A stretch of DNA of 18,579 nucleotides from an uncultured Alphaproteobacteria bacterium (GTDB taxonomy: Bacteria > Pseudomonadota > Alphaproteobacteria > RF32 > CAG-239): the NCBI GenBank assembly GCA_944392185.1, contig CALXVW010000006.1, forward strand, positions 1 to 18,579. Direction: 5' to 3'. A model generated the notes under the pieces. That model ran no database searches, was not told where the DNA came from, and saw only the letters and a program-made list of their open reading frames with translations. Made by a program: the position numbers and the translations under genes. Each line of letters opens with the position of its first letter. Positions within the stretch are counted from its first letter, which is position 1. Of the stretch, positions 1-7,314 are shown piece by piece.

Positions 1-594
1 ATAATCAGCTTTGTCGTACAGATCGCTGCCAATAAAGGCAACGGGAATCATTTTAGCTTTTTTTGCGGCGGTGAGGCCGGCAATAGAATCTTCAACCACA
101 ATACAATTTTGCGGTTCAAACTCCATAGATTCGGCAGCCAGCAAAAACAAATCCGGTTCAGGCTTGCCATAAGCAACCATATCAGCGGTAAACACTTTTT
201 GGGGCGGAAAATAATTTTCGATTCCGACCATCTTAATTTTTTGCTCTGTTTTAGAAGCGATTCCGCCGGTAGCGATACATTGCTCAATGTAGGAAAGTTC
301 AAAAATTTCTTTGATTCCGTCAGTTAGAGCAAAACCTTTGAGCATTTTTTCCATATCAAGGCGCAAAGCTTCTTTCCAAAATTCTTCATCAGTTTTGATA
401 CCGAGCTTAAGAAGAACGTCTTGTTTGGTTTTATCGCTCATGCCGCCTAAAAAATGATTTGCGGTGTTTAAATCCCAATTCAACCCATAGATTTTATTCA
501 AGAGTTCCATTCTGGTTTGCAGCCACAATTTTTCGGTATCAGCGATAACACCGTCAAAATCCCATATAATAAGAAAATTAGATTTTTTACTCAT
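1..594 (-). CDS. HAD-superfamily phosphatase, beta-phosphoglucomutase-like (3' end outside window)
   Basis: The frame is open from an ATG at 594 to the window edge, giving 198 codons without a stop, so the C-terminus is missing. All four HAD motifs are visible: motif I DFDGVIADT at residues 12-20 (nucleophile Asp12, acid/base Asp14), a motif II region CIATGG around 106-111, the motif III lysine in YGKPEPD (Lys144), and the metal-binding acidic pair in VVEDS (Glu168-Asp169). The helical insertion after motif I is the cap of subfamily IA. Family knowledge: such enzymes remove phosphate from small phosphorylated metabolites in the cytoplasm (sugar phosphates, phosphoglycolate) or isomerise beta-glucose-1-phosphate. 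The substrate cannot be read from the sequence. A weak GAAAG lies seven bases before the start. The gene is divergent from mnmE across a 179-bp gap. Family assignment is firm, the substrate unknown. Confidence 0.88.
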   Translation of the reverse strand, partial: MSKKSNFLIIWDFDGVIADTEKLWLQTRMELLNKIYGLNWDLNTANHFLGGMSDKTKQDVLLKLGIKTDEEFWKEALRLDMEKMLKGFALTDGIKEIFELSYIEQCIATGGIASKTEQKIKMVGIENYFPPQKVFTADMVAYGKPEPDLFLLAAESMEFEPQNCIVVEDSIAGLTAAKKAKMIPVAFIGSDLYDKADY

Positions 595-725
595 ATATCA
601 ACTTTCGGTTTTAAAAATAACGAGTCCGTTAAAAGCCCACAGAAAAGAATTTCAAACAGTCTATGATTAATTTATTAAGAAATATTGAAAAACCTCTCCA
701 GAGTCAAAAAAACGGCTTTTTGCTC

Positions 726-754
726 TTGTCAGGGAGAAATAATAATTTTATAAA
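726..754 (+). promoter_or_regulatory. Probable sigma70-type promoter of mnmE
   Basis: TTGTCA at 726-731 and TATAAA at 749-754 are separated by exactly 17 bases, close to the housekeeping consensus. Transcription would start near 761, leaving a leader of about a dozen bases that begins at the ribosome-binding site (GAGAGG, 762-767). Not tested; based on consensus match and position only. Confidence 0.55.
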
Positions 755-773
755 CACAAAAGAGAGGTAAGTT

Positions 774-2117
774 ATGGACAATCAAACAATATATGCTCTA
801 TCGACGGTTTTTGGCAAATCCGGTGTGGCGGTGATACGTATATCGGGGAACAAGGCATTAGAAGCCGTTAAAGCGATGACAAATTTGGATGTTGAAAAAT
901 TAAAGGCCAGATATGCTTATTTTGCGTCTTTGCATCACGTAGAAGATAAAAGAGTTTTGGATAAGGCTCTTTTATTGTATTTTAAGGCTCCGAATTCTTT
1001 TAGTGGTGAAGATGTTGTAGAATTTCAAACTCACGGCTCCAGAGCGGTTATATCGTCAATAATGGATAGTTTATCTTGTTTGGAAGGGTTTCGTTTAGCA
1101 GAACCCGGAGAATTTTCCAAGAGGGCTTTTCATAATGGTAAAATGGATTTAACCGAGGCTGAGGGTTTAGCTGATTTAATAGATGCAGAAACCTCGGAAC
1201 AACAAAAATATGCCATTAGGCAGATGGAAGGCGGCTTAAAGAATTTATATGAAGGTTGGCGAGAGGATTTGTTAAAAATCCTTGCCCATTTAGAAGCCTA
1301 TATAGATTTTCCGGAAGAAGAAATTCCGCAAGATATAATTTCCGATATGAAAAACAGTGTATTTAAACTAAAACAAGATATTAAAGCACATTTATCGGAT
1401 AATTCGGCAGGAGAGAGGCTGAGAGAAGGTTTTAGGGTTGTTGTTGTCGGTCCGCCCAATGCGGGAAAATCGAGTTTAATTAACACAATAGTCAAGAGAG
1501 AAGCCGTTATAGTGTCAGATATTGCCGGCACCACCAGAGATGCCATAGACATTTACCTGGATTTAGGAGGATATCCTGTTGTTTTCACCGATACGGCCGG
1601 TTTGAGAGAAACGGAAGAGATAATAGAGAAAAAAGGCATAGAGATAGCCCAAAGTAAGATAGCAGATGCGGATTTGGTGATATGTTTATTTGATGGTTCT
1701 AAAGACTCTGTTCAACTCTTTGATAATGTTAAAAAGTCATTTAAAAACAAACTGTTGTTTGTAGCCAATAAAAGTGATAAATTAACATCTGAACAACGTT
1801 CATTGTTTGAAAAAGAAGGATGCTTGATTATATCTGCCAAAGACTATGAAAGTGTCAAACAACTCCTTAAAGCTATAGAAGAACGTATAAAATCAGTTTT
1901 CAGTTCAGGGTCAAGCGCGCTAATAACCCGCCGTCGTTATCGAGAAGCTTTGCAAGAAACATTGGAAAATCTGGAACAATTTAGCTTTGATAAAGAAATA
2001 GAGCTAACGGCGGAAGATATTCGTTTGGCCGCCAGAGAACTCGGAAAAATCACCGGCAGAATAGAAGTGGAAGAAATCTTGGATAAGATATTCGGCTCTT
2101 TTTGTATAGGAAAATAA
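774..2117 (+). CDS. mnmE: tRNA modification GTPase MnmE (TrmE)
   Basis: MnmE works with MnmG to install the (carboxymethyl)aminomethyl group on C5 of the wobble uridine of certain tRNAs, using a folate one-carbon unit, FAD, GTP and K+. The 447-aa product is of normal length. The N-terminal folate-binding domain is followed by a helical domain with an inserted G domain: G1 GPPNAGKS (226-233), G2 threonines in AGTTRD (251-256), G3 DTAG (273-276), G4 NKSD (332-335) and G5 SAK (354-356). The protein ends in the diagnostic CIGK, with the conserved cysteine at 444. The start is supported by GAGAGG at 762-767 and a good promoter at 726-754. mnmG follows one gene downstream, but a terminator lies between them, so the partners appear to be transcribed separately. 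Confidence 0.98.
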   Translation: MDNQTIYALSTVFGKSGVAVIRISGNKALEAVKAMTNLDVEKLKARYAYFASLHHVEDKRVLDKALLLYFKAPNSFSGEDVVEFQTHGSRAVISSIMDSLSCLEGFRLAEPGEFSKRAFHNGKMDLTEAEGLADLIDAETSEQQKYAIRQMEGGLKNLYEGWREDLLKILAHLEAYIDFPEEEIPQDIISDMKNSVFKLKQDIKAHLSDNSAGERLREGFRVVVVGPPNAGKSSLINTIVKREAVIVSDIAGTTRDAIDIYLDLGGYPVVFTDTAGLRETEEIIEKKGIEIAQSKIADADLVICLFDGSKDSVQLFDNVKKSFKNKLLFVANKSDKLTSEQRSLFEKEGCLIISAKDYESVKQLLKAIEERIKSVFSSGSSALITRRRYREALQETLENLEQFSFDKEIELTAEDIRLAARELGKITGRIEVEEILDKIFGSFCIGK

Positions 2118-2168
2118 ATTGACTTTTAGGCGCGATGTGTTTAGTTTCAATAAAAATACTTAAACATT

Positions 2169-2546
2169 ATGCCTATGAAAAATGAATTATTAGAACAATT
2201 TCTTGCCGGTCAGCCGCAATATGGCGTAAAAGAACTTCAAGAGCAATTAAGCCGCTTTTCAGACAATAAGAAAATAGATGTGTCTAATCTTAAAAAGGTT
2301 TTGGCTCTTTTAGATTCTGACCACAATGATAAGAGTTATATTATGAATATATATGATATAACCGGAAATTTTGAGCGCCAGGCTTATTTGTTAGATAAAG
2401 CGCGTCACGAAGGCAAATGGAGCTTTGAGCATATCGTTGTTTTTAACATTCTGGCTCACTGTGCGCGCATAGAACCAATATTGACGTTTGAAAAGCTGTC
2501 TTATTTCAGCAAATTGCTAGAATATCTGGCAGGAAGAAAAAAGTAA
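2169..2546 (+). CDS. Hypothetical protein, 125 aa, between mnmE and mnmG
   Basis: I do not recognise this protein. It is probably soluble and mostly helical: there is no signal peptide or membrane segment, charged helices fill the N-terminal half, and the C-terminal half (about residues 70-125) is better mixed, with ITGNFERQAYLLDKARHEGKW and two cysteine/histidine-containing stretches but no metal motif. The start could be the ATG at 2169 or the one two codons later at 2175; neither has a clear Shine-Dalgarno sequence, and a stop codon at 2151 rules out a longer form. It begins 51 bases after mnmE and is followed at once by a strong terminator, so it is probably co-transcribed with mnmE. Its frame is open for 125 codons with codon use like its neighbours, which favours a real gene. 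Confidence 0.72.
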   Translation: MPMKNELLEQFLAGQPQYGVKELQEQLSRFSDNKKIDVSNLKKVLALLDSDHNDKSYIMNIYDITGNFERQAYLLDKARHEGKWSFEHIVVFNILAHCARIEPILTFEKLSYFSKLLEYLAGRKK

Positions 2547-2550
2547 AGAA

Positions 2551-2587
2551 AAATCCGTTTCTCAAAAAAAGAGAAGCGGATTTTTTT
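2551..2587 (+). terminator. Intrinsic terminator after the mnmE unit
   Basis: A 13-bp stem (2551-2563 with 2571-2583, one G-U pair) encloses a loop of seven A residues and runs into seven T residues at 2581-2587. It starts four bases after the stop codon of the 125-aa gene. This is a textbook rho-independent terminator. Confidence 0.9.
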
Positions 2588-2588
2588 A

Positions 2589-2616
2589 TTGCAAAAATAG
2601 AAAGGCTGTATTATAG
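2589..2616 (+). promoter_or_regulatory. Possible promoter of mnmG
   Basis: TTGCAA (2589-2594) and TTATAG (2611-2616) are 16 bases apart, between the preceding terminator and the mnmG ribosome-binding site (GAGG at 2633-2636). A separate promoter is needed here if the terminator works. The -10 match is only moderate. Confidence 0.35.
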
Positions 2617-2645
2617 CTTAGGCAATTGAAAAGAGGCAAAATTTT

Positions 2646-4496
2646 ATGACAAAAACAGAATATGACGTAATAGTTGTCGGCGGCGGCCACGCCGGATGTG
2701 AGGCTTGTGCGGCGGCAGCCCGCATGGGAGCTGATACGGCCTTAGTAACTCACAAGATATCAACCATTGGTGAGATGTCTTGCAACCCGGCCATAGGTGG
2801 TCTCGGTAAAGGACATTTAGTAAGAGAGATTGATGCGCTAGATGGATTGATGGGGCGCGTTATAGACAAAGCCGGCATACAATTTAGAATGCTCAATGCC
2901 TCAAAGGGTCCGGCGGTGAGGGGTCCCAGAGCTCAAGCAGACAGAGAACTTTATAAAAAATATATGCTGGAGGCACTAAGGGAGCAAAAGAGTTTAGAGT
3001 TAGTAGAGGCCTCAGCAGAAGGTTTTATTATTGAAAAAAGTAAAGTTTGCGGCGTAAAACTTGCAGACGGAAGAGAGCTGAAGGCCAAAGCGGTAGTATT
3101 GACTTCCGGTACTTTTTTGAATGGGATAATGTTTATTGGCCACCAAACATATGTTGGGGGCAGGGTGAATGACATCAGTTGTACAGGTATAACACCGTAT
3201 TTAAAGGATTTGGGTTTAAAAGTAGGACGTTTGAAGACGGGAACACCGGCCCGGTTGAACGGTAAAACGATTAACTGGGATATTTTGGAGGCCCAAGAGG
3301 GAGATAAAAATCCGCAAGCATTTTCTTTTTTGACTAAGAAATTAGAAAACCCGCAGGTAAAATGCTATATTACCCACACCAACGAGAGAACGCATAAGAT
3401 AATAAGAGACAATTTTTCAAAATGCGCGCTGTTTTCGGGGCTTATAACCGGTATCGGGCCAAGGTATTGTCCGAGTATAGAAGATAAGTTGGTTAAGTTT
3501 GCAGACCGCACCAGTCACCAAATATTTTTGGAGCCGGAGGGGTTAAACACGGATGTTGTTTATCCAAACGGAATATCAACATCGCTGCCGGCAGATGTTC
3601 AGGATCAGTTTATTCATACCATGGAGGGTTTGGAGAATGTAGAAATTTTGCGCCCGGCCTATGCCATAGAATATGACTATGTAGATCCGCAAGAATTAGA
3701 CAGCAGATTGGCCGTAAAAAAGGTTCCCGGGTTATTTCTGGCCGGCCAGATTAATGGGACAACCGGATATGAGGAAGCAGCCGCGCAAGGACTTTTGGCC
3801 GGGGTAAACGCCGCCTTATCAGCTTTGGGTATAGATGAGTTTTTCACTGTAGACAGAGCTGAGGGCTATATGGGTGTGATGGTAGATGACTTGATCACCA
3901 AGGGAGTTGATGAGCCATACAGAATGTTTACATCCCGCTCGGAATACAGATTGTTTTTAAGAGCCGATAACGCAGACCAGCGTTTAACGGAAAAGGGCCA
4001 TAAAATAGGCTGTGTCGGGGAGTATAGATACAGTGTATTTAAAGCCAAAGAAAAGGCTGTAAAAGATTTCAGAAAAGCAACAGAAGCGGCAAATATTCTT
4101 CCGGTTGAGTTGGAAAAGAGGGGCATAAACATCAAGCAAGACGGTGTCAGAAGAAGTGCTTTTAATGTTATGTCGTATCATGATGTTTCACGTGAAACCA
4201 TCAATAGCATATGGCCACAGTTTGAGAGCGTTGCGGATGATATTTATGAGCAGGTGGAGATAGAAGCTCGTTATTCCGGTTATATTAGGCGTCAAATGGC
4301 AGATATAGAAGTTTTCAAAAAAGATGAAAATTTGCGCTTAAAAGAGGATATAGACTATAGCAAGATAGGAGGTTTGTCGCGCGAGATGGTGGCAAAGTTA
4401 TCTAAGGTGCGTCCGTCAACCATAGGAGAGGCCTCAAGAATTCCGGGGGTAACGCCTGCAGCAATCACAGCCATTTTGGGATATGTAAAAAAATGA
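2646..4496 (+). CDS. mnmG: tRNA uridine-5-carboxymethylaminomethyl modification enzyme MnmG (GidA)
   Basis: MnmG is the FAD- and NADH-dependent partner of MnmE in wobble-uridine modification. The 616-aa product is near the usual length. The N-terminal dinucleotide-binding signature is VGGGHAGCEA (11-20), followed by the family blocks SCNPAIGGLGKGH (45-57, with Cys46), KGPAVRGPRAQ (87-97) and GRLKTGTPAR in the middle; the helical C-terminal domain ends in a typical PGVTPAAITAILGY tail. GAGG at 2633-2636 sits nine bases before the ATG. A palindrome matching the parS consensus at 15 of 16 positions lies inside the gene at 4184-4199 and encodes VSRET (residues 514-518). The stop codon overlaps the start of the next gene. 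In many bacteria rsmG follows mnmG directly; here three other genes intervene. Confidence 0.98.
   Translation: MTKTEYDVIVVGGGHAGCEACAAAARMGADTALVTHKISTIGEMSCNPAIGGLGKGHLVREIDALDGLMGRVIDKAGIQFRMLNASKGPAVRGPRAQADRELYKKYMLEALREQKSLELVEASAEGFIIEKSKVCGVKLADGRELKAKAVVLTSGTFLNGIMFIGHQTYVGGRVNDISCTGITPYLKDLGLKVGRLKTGTPARLNGKTINWDILEAQEGDKNPQAFSFLTKKLENPQVKCYITHTNERTHKIIRDNFSKCALFSGLITGIGPRYCPSIEDKLVKFADRTSHQIFLEPEGLNTDVVYPNGISTSLPADVQDQFIHTMEGLENVEILRPAYAIEYDYVDPQELDSRLAVKKVPGLFLAGQINGTTGYEEAAAQGLLAGVNAALSALGIDEFFTVDRAEGYMGVMVDDLITKGVDEPYRMFTSRSEYRLFLRADNADQRLTEKGHKIGCVGEYRYSVFKAKEKAVKDFRKATEAANILPVELEKRGINIKQDGVRRSAFNVMSYHDVSRETINSIWPQFESVADDIYEQVEIEARYSGYIRRQMADIEVFKKDENLRLKEDIDYSKIGGLSREMVAKLSKVRPSTIGEASRIPGVTPAAITAILGYVKK
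4184..4199. promoter_or_regulatory. parS-like ParB-binding site inside mnmG
   Basis: The 16 bases read TGTTTCACGTGAAACC, differing from the bacterial parS consensus only at the last base; the 14-bp core (4185-4198) is a perfect palindrome. It lies about 3.1 kb upstream of parA and encodes part of MnmG. The match plus nearby ParA/ParB genes make ParB binding likely, though it is probably the weaker of the two sites. Confidence 0.8.
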
Positions 4497-5107
4497 TGCC
4501 CTCTTTGCAAAAAGCCAAACAATTATGGCAAGAGGGAATAGACTTTAGATTAAAACAGTCGTACGCTTGGCCAACACATAAAGAATATATCTTTCACACT
4601 ACAGGGGTGGCTGAGGCGGCTCAAAAAATAGCATCTAAAACACCGTATTTAAACTCTGAAAAGGCTTATGCTTTAGGCTTGTTGCACGACTATGGTAAAA
4701 AATATGATGAAAACATAACCGGCAAATTTCATGCCCAAACAGGCTATGAGGAATTACTAAAATTAGGCTATGATGAATGCGCACGTATTTGTCTGACTCA
4801 TAGCTTTCCAAACAAAAATTTTCATAACAAATACTACGCATCATACAAACCGGAATGGTTGGAATGGGCTCATGAAAAATTAGGTGAGATAGAAGAATAC
4901 GATGACTATGACCGCTTAATTCAGCTATGCGATATGTTTTTTGAAGGGTTGTCAAAAGTTCGTTTTGAAGAGCGCCTGGCCAGTATAAGAAAGCGTTATG
5001 CTTTGAGTAAAGAACAAACCGAGGAGCAAGAAAAATATACCAAAATGAACAAAGATTATTTTGATGCGCTTTGCAAAGAAGATGTTTACAAGATATTAAG
5101 CATATAG
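4493..5107 (+). CDS. HD-domain phosphohydrolase-like protein, first of a tandem pair
   Basis: The 204-aa product has an HD-superfamily metal-site layout: His35, the HD pair His65-Asp66 in LLHDYGK, His80 in KFHAQTGYEE, His103 in LTHSF and Asp147 in QLCDMF. Family knowledge: such proteins are metal-dependent phosphohydrolases, often acting on nucleotides or cyclic nucleotides; the N-terminal spacing recalls YqeK-type (Ap4A hydrolase) and HDIG proteins, but a true assignment needs a profile search. There is no signal peptide or membrane segment. The start overlaps the mnmG stop (ATGA, 4493-4496), suggesting translational coupling; a second ATG follows directly at 4496. The next gene encodes a paralogue of nearly the same length. 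Domain assignment is good, substrate unknown. Confidence 0.85.
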   Translation: MMPSLQKAKQLWQEGIDFRLKQSYAWPTHKEYIFHTTGVAEAAQKIASKTPYLNSEKAYALGLLHDYGKKYDENITGKFHAQTGYEELLKLGYDECARICLTHSFPNKNFHNKYYASYKPEWLEWAHEKLGEIEEYDDYDRLIQLCDMFFEGLSKVRFEERLASIRKRYALSKEQTEEQEKYTKMNKDYFDALCKEDVYKILSI

Positions 5108-5142
5108 GCGCTATAATAATCCGCTAAAGAGAGGATTTTAAG

Positions 5143-5754
5143 ATGTTGCCTGATGACAAGACCATCAAAAAACTTTTTGATATTGTTAGTGAAAAAACAA
5201 AAGAATTTAATGTTAAAAGGGGATGTAAGGAAGATGAATCCATACACCACTACCTAGATGTTTCTCGTTGTGCGGAAATAATAGCGGCTCATTGTGGTCT
5301 AGACAGTCATAAGGCCAAAATATTAGGTTTTTTTCATGACTATGGGGAGTGTGCAGAAAAGACTATCCCAAACACCTTTCACGGCACGGCCGGCTATGAT
5401 GAGATGATGAAGTTAGGTTATGATGAGATAGCCAGAGTGTGCCTAACCCACAGTTTTTGGGAAGGGATATATGATCCGGAATATTTTGTTTATGACAAGA
5501 AAGAAGTTGCGCGGGCAGGGGAGCTAATATCAAAAATGGAATTGGATGAATATGATTATCTGATTCAGTTGAGCGATATGCTTTGTTGTAAAAGAAAATT
5601 TGTAAAGCTTGAGGAACGGGTCGATTATATAATCAAAAAATATAAAAGGAATCCAGAGCAGGCAGAAAATATGATAAGAGCTGCAAAAAAGCTCAAAAGC
5701 CGATTTGACAAGCTCTGCAAGCAAGATATTTATGAGTTATTGGAAATAAAATAA
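5143..5754 (+). CDS. HD-domain phosphohydrolase-like protein, second of a tandem pair
   Basis: This 203-aa protein is a paralogue of the preceding one. It shares the HD pair (His65-Asp66 in FFHDYGE), His80 in FHGTAGYDEM, the block LGYDEIARVCLTHSF (91-105, with His103), Asp145 in QLSDML and the C-terminal pattern LCKQDIYELLEI. The likely first ligand is His35 or His36. The lysine after HDYG in the first copy is glutamate here (Glu69), and the region between His103 and Asp145 differs most, so the two copies may have different substrates. AGAGAGG at 5129-5135 is a good ribosome-binding site for ATG 5143, in a 35-bp gap after the first copy. The stop codon overlaps the start of the PHP-domain gene (TAATG). 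Likely a cytoplasmic metal-dependent phosphohydrolase; reaction unknown. Confidence 0.84.
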   Translation: MLPDDKTIKKLFDIVSEKTKEFNVKRGCKEDESIHHYLDVSRCAEIIAAHCGLDSHKAKILGFFHDYGECAEKTIPNTFHGTAGYDEMMKLGYDEIARVCLTHSFWEGIYDPEYFVYDKKEVARAGELISKMELDEYDYLIQLSDMLCCKRKFVKLEERVDYIIKKYKRNPEQAENMIRAAKKLKSRFDKLCKQDIYELLEIK

Positions 5755-6560
5755 TGCAAGATTTTACCTATCATTCACACAATTTTAGTCAGGGTATTAC
5801 AGACGGCAAAAATACTTGTGATGAGATGTTATCAAAAGCCGAGGAGATAGGTTTTTCAGAGATAGGTGTTAGCAATCATTTTATCTATCATCCTAATATT
5901 CCACATGATCATGCAATGTACTTTAATGATTTTGATAAAGCACTAGATTATGCCAAGAGAGATATTGAGCAGACAAGAGAAGTGGCAAGCAGACATAAGA
6001 TAAAAGTTTATGCAGGATTTGAGGTTGACTTTTTCCCATCAAAAATGTGGCGAAATGCATTTGAAAAGATGTTAAAAGAAGTGAAACCCGATTACGTTAT
6101 TGGTTCTACACATAGTGGTTTTAATAAAGATGAAACTGTTTTTCGCAACGTTTGGTTTCTTGGTCAAGAAGCCCAAAAAGACGAAATTACTAAAGAGTGC
6201 CTGAGAAACCACTGGCAAAACATAATAGACTGCATAAACAGCGGTTACTTTGCCTTTATAGCCCACTTTGATTTGGCATCAAATTTAGGTGTTTGTGTAG
6301 AATCGGAATGGAATGAGTGGAAGTGGAAGGTGGTAGAAGCTTTCAAACAAACAAAAACCCCGTTTGAGGTAAACACCAACGGTATCAGACGCTGCGGAAT
6401 TCCGAGCCCGGATTGGTGGATTGTAAAGGAGCTGGTAAAGGCAGACGTTCCGACATTGATTAGCGATGATGCTCATAATGTTGATTGTCTAGGGCAATAT
6501 TTTGCCGAGGCCGAATCTAAGCTTTCTGAATTTGGGTGCAAAAACCGATTTAGATTTTAA
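5754..6560 (+). CDS. PHP-domain phosphoesterase, histidinol-phosphatase (HisK)-like
   Basis: The 268-aa product carries the PHP metal-ligand series: His7 and His9 (YHSHNF), His42 (SNHF), Glu90 with Asp92 (GFEVDFF), His120 (STHSG), His171 and Asp173 (AHFDL), and Asp239 with His241 (SDDAH). Family knowledge: PHP proteins are trinuclear metallo-phosphoesterases; the closest familiar relatives are the HisK-type histidinol phosphatases, but many such proteins act on other phosphate monoesters. No histidine-biosynthesis gene is nearby, so I do not call it hisK. Its start overlaps the stop of the second HD gene (TAATG at 5752-5756), so translation is probably coupled. Together with the two HD proteins it forms a three-phosphohydrolase cassette behind mnmG. 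Confidence 0.85.
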   Translation: MQDFTYHSHNFSQGITDGKNTCDEMLSKAEEIGFSEIGVSNHFIYHPNIPHDHAMYFNDFDKALDYAKRDIEQTREVASRHKIKVYAGFEVDFFPSKMWRNAFEKMLKEVKPDYVIGSTHSGFNKDETVFRNVWFLGQEAQKDEITKECLRNHWQNIIDCINSGYFAFIAHFDLASNLGVCVESEWNEWKWKVVEAFKQTKTPFEVNTNGIRRCGIPSPDWWIVKELVKADVPTLISDDAHNVDCLGQYFAEAESKLSEFGCKNRFRF

Positions 6561-6609
6561 TATTTTGATTCAATAAACGCTGTCTAAGTCGTTGAAATAA
6601 GAGTCTAAT

Positions 6610-6638
6610 TTATAAACGCCGGAATAAGGTGTTTATAA
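6610..6638. repeat. Inverted repeat between the PHP gene and rsmG
   Basis: An 11-bp stem with one G-U pair (6610-6620 with 6628-6638) encloses a 7-base loop. A T-rich stretch (six T at 6644-6649) starts only five bases after the stem, so it may be a weak terminator of the mnmG-cassette unit, or an operator ahead of rsmG. I could not identify a convincing promoter in this gap. Confidence 0.5.
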
Positions 6639-6687
6639 CTTGATTTTTTGTGTTTTAAATTTTTCATAAAAATTATAAAGATATCTT

Positions 6688-7314
6688 ATGAAAAATTTCT
6701 GCGAAAAATACAATGTTTCACGTGAAACATTCGACAAGTTAAAAACCTACCAAGAGCTTCTTTTGTCTTGGCAGCAAAAATTTAATTTAGTCGGTCCTGC
6801 CACGTTGGAAGACGCATGGAATCGTCATTTTTTGGATTCCGTTCAGCTGTTTTCGTTGGTACCTGAAAAGGCTAAAATTTTGTATGATTTTGGCTCTGGA
6901 GCTGGTTTTCCGGGGATGGTCTTGGCAATATTGGCCAATGAAAAAATGCCGAATTTGGAGATTAACTTGGTCGAAAGCACGGGAAAGAAAACACTGTATT
7001 TAAACGAGGTTAAGGAGCAGACAAATACGAAAGTAAACATTATAAACGAAAGAATCGAAAAAATCCCAGCTCAAAAAGCAGATGTTATTACTTCAAGAGC
7101 TATGGCTTCATTAAATGATTTGTTGGGATATGCTGTTCGCTTTTGCCAAGAGAATACTGTTTGTATTTTTCCTAAAGGTAAAAAATATGCCGAGGAATTA
7201 GCCGAGGCACACAGGCACTGGAAATTTAAATGCCAAATTTTGCCAAGCGAGCAGAGCCAAGAGGGAAGAATTTTAGTTATAACCAAGTTAAGCAAAATCA
7301 AAGGAGAAAAGTAG
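6688..7314 (+). CDS. rsmG: 16S rRNA (guanine-N7) methyltransferase RsmG (GidB)
   Basis: RsmG methylates N7 of G527 (E. coli numbering) in the 530 loop of 16S rRNA using S-adenosylmethionine. The 208-aa product has the usual family length and motifs: LLSWQQKFNLVGP near residues 25-37, WNRHFLDS (44-51), the SAM-binding loop DFGSGAGFPG (67-76), the acidic VES block (95-97), SRAMASL (136-142) and FPKGK (161-165). No strong Shine-Dalgarno precedes the ATG. Codons 10-14 (VSRET) are written by a perfect parS palindrome at 6714-6729. parA starts at the base after the stop codon, and its AAGGAG ribosome-binding site lies inside the end of rsmG, so rsmG-parA-parB form an operon. Confidence 0.97.
   Translation: MKNFCEKYNVSRETFDKLKTYQELLLSWQQKFNLVGPATLEDAWNRHFLDSVQLFSLVPEKAKILYDFGSGAGFPGMVLAILANEKMPNLEINLVESTGKKTLYLNEVKEQTNTKVNIINERIEKIPAQKADVITSRAMASLNDLLGYAVRFCQENTVCIFPKGKKYAEELAEAHRHWKFKCQILPSEQSQEGRILVITKLSKIKGEK
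6712..6731. promoter_or_regulatory. parS site inside rsmG (20-bp perfect palindrome)
   Basis: Positions 6714-6729 match the universal chromosomal parS consensus TGTTTCACGTGAAACA at all 16 bases, and the symmetry extends to 20 bp (6712-6731). It lies about 600 bp upstream of parA within the same operon. ParB should nucleate here and spread as a CTP-dependent clamp; spreading could also affect expression of the surrounding genes. Confidence 0.95.

Noticed and set aside
691..768. ACCTCTC at 692-698 is complementary to the mnmE ribosome-binding site (GAGAGGT, 762-768) and a small hairpin lies between, hinting at a regulated leader.
   Set aside because: The best promoter (726-754) would start transcription near 761, leaving the upstream arm out of the transcript; a 7-base match is also easily found by chance.
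5112..5117. TATAAT in the gap between the two HD genes as an internal promoter.
   Set aside because: No -35 element at suitable spacing; the best candidate (TTTACA) is 21 bases away, and the gene pair looks co-transcribed.
5754..6560. Calling the PHP-domain gene hisK (histidinol phosphatase).
   Set aside because: The fold and ligands fit, but PHP phosphoesterases have varied substrates and no histidine-pathway gene is nearby.
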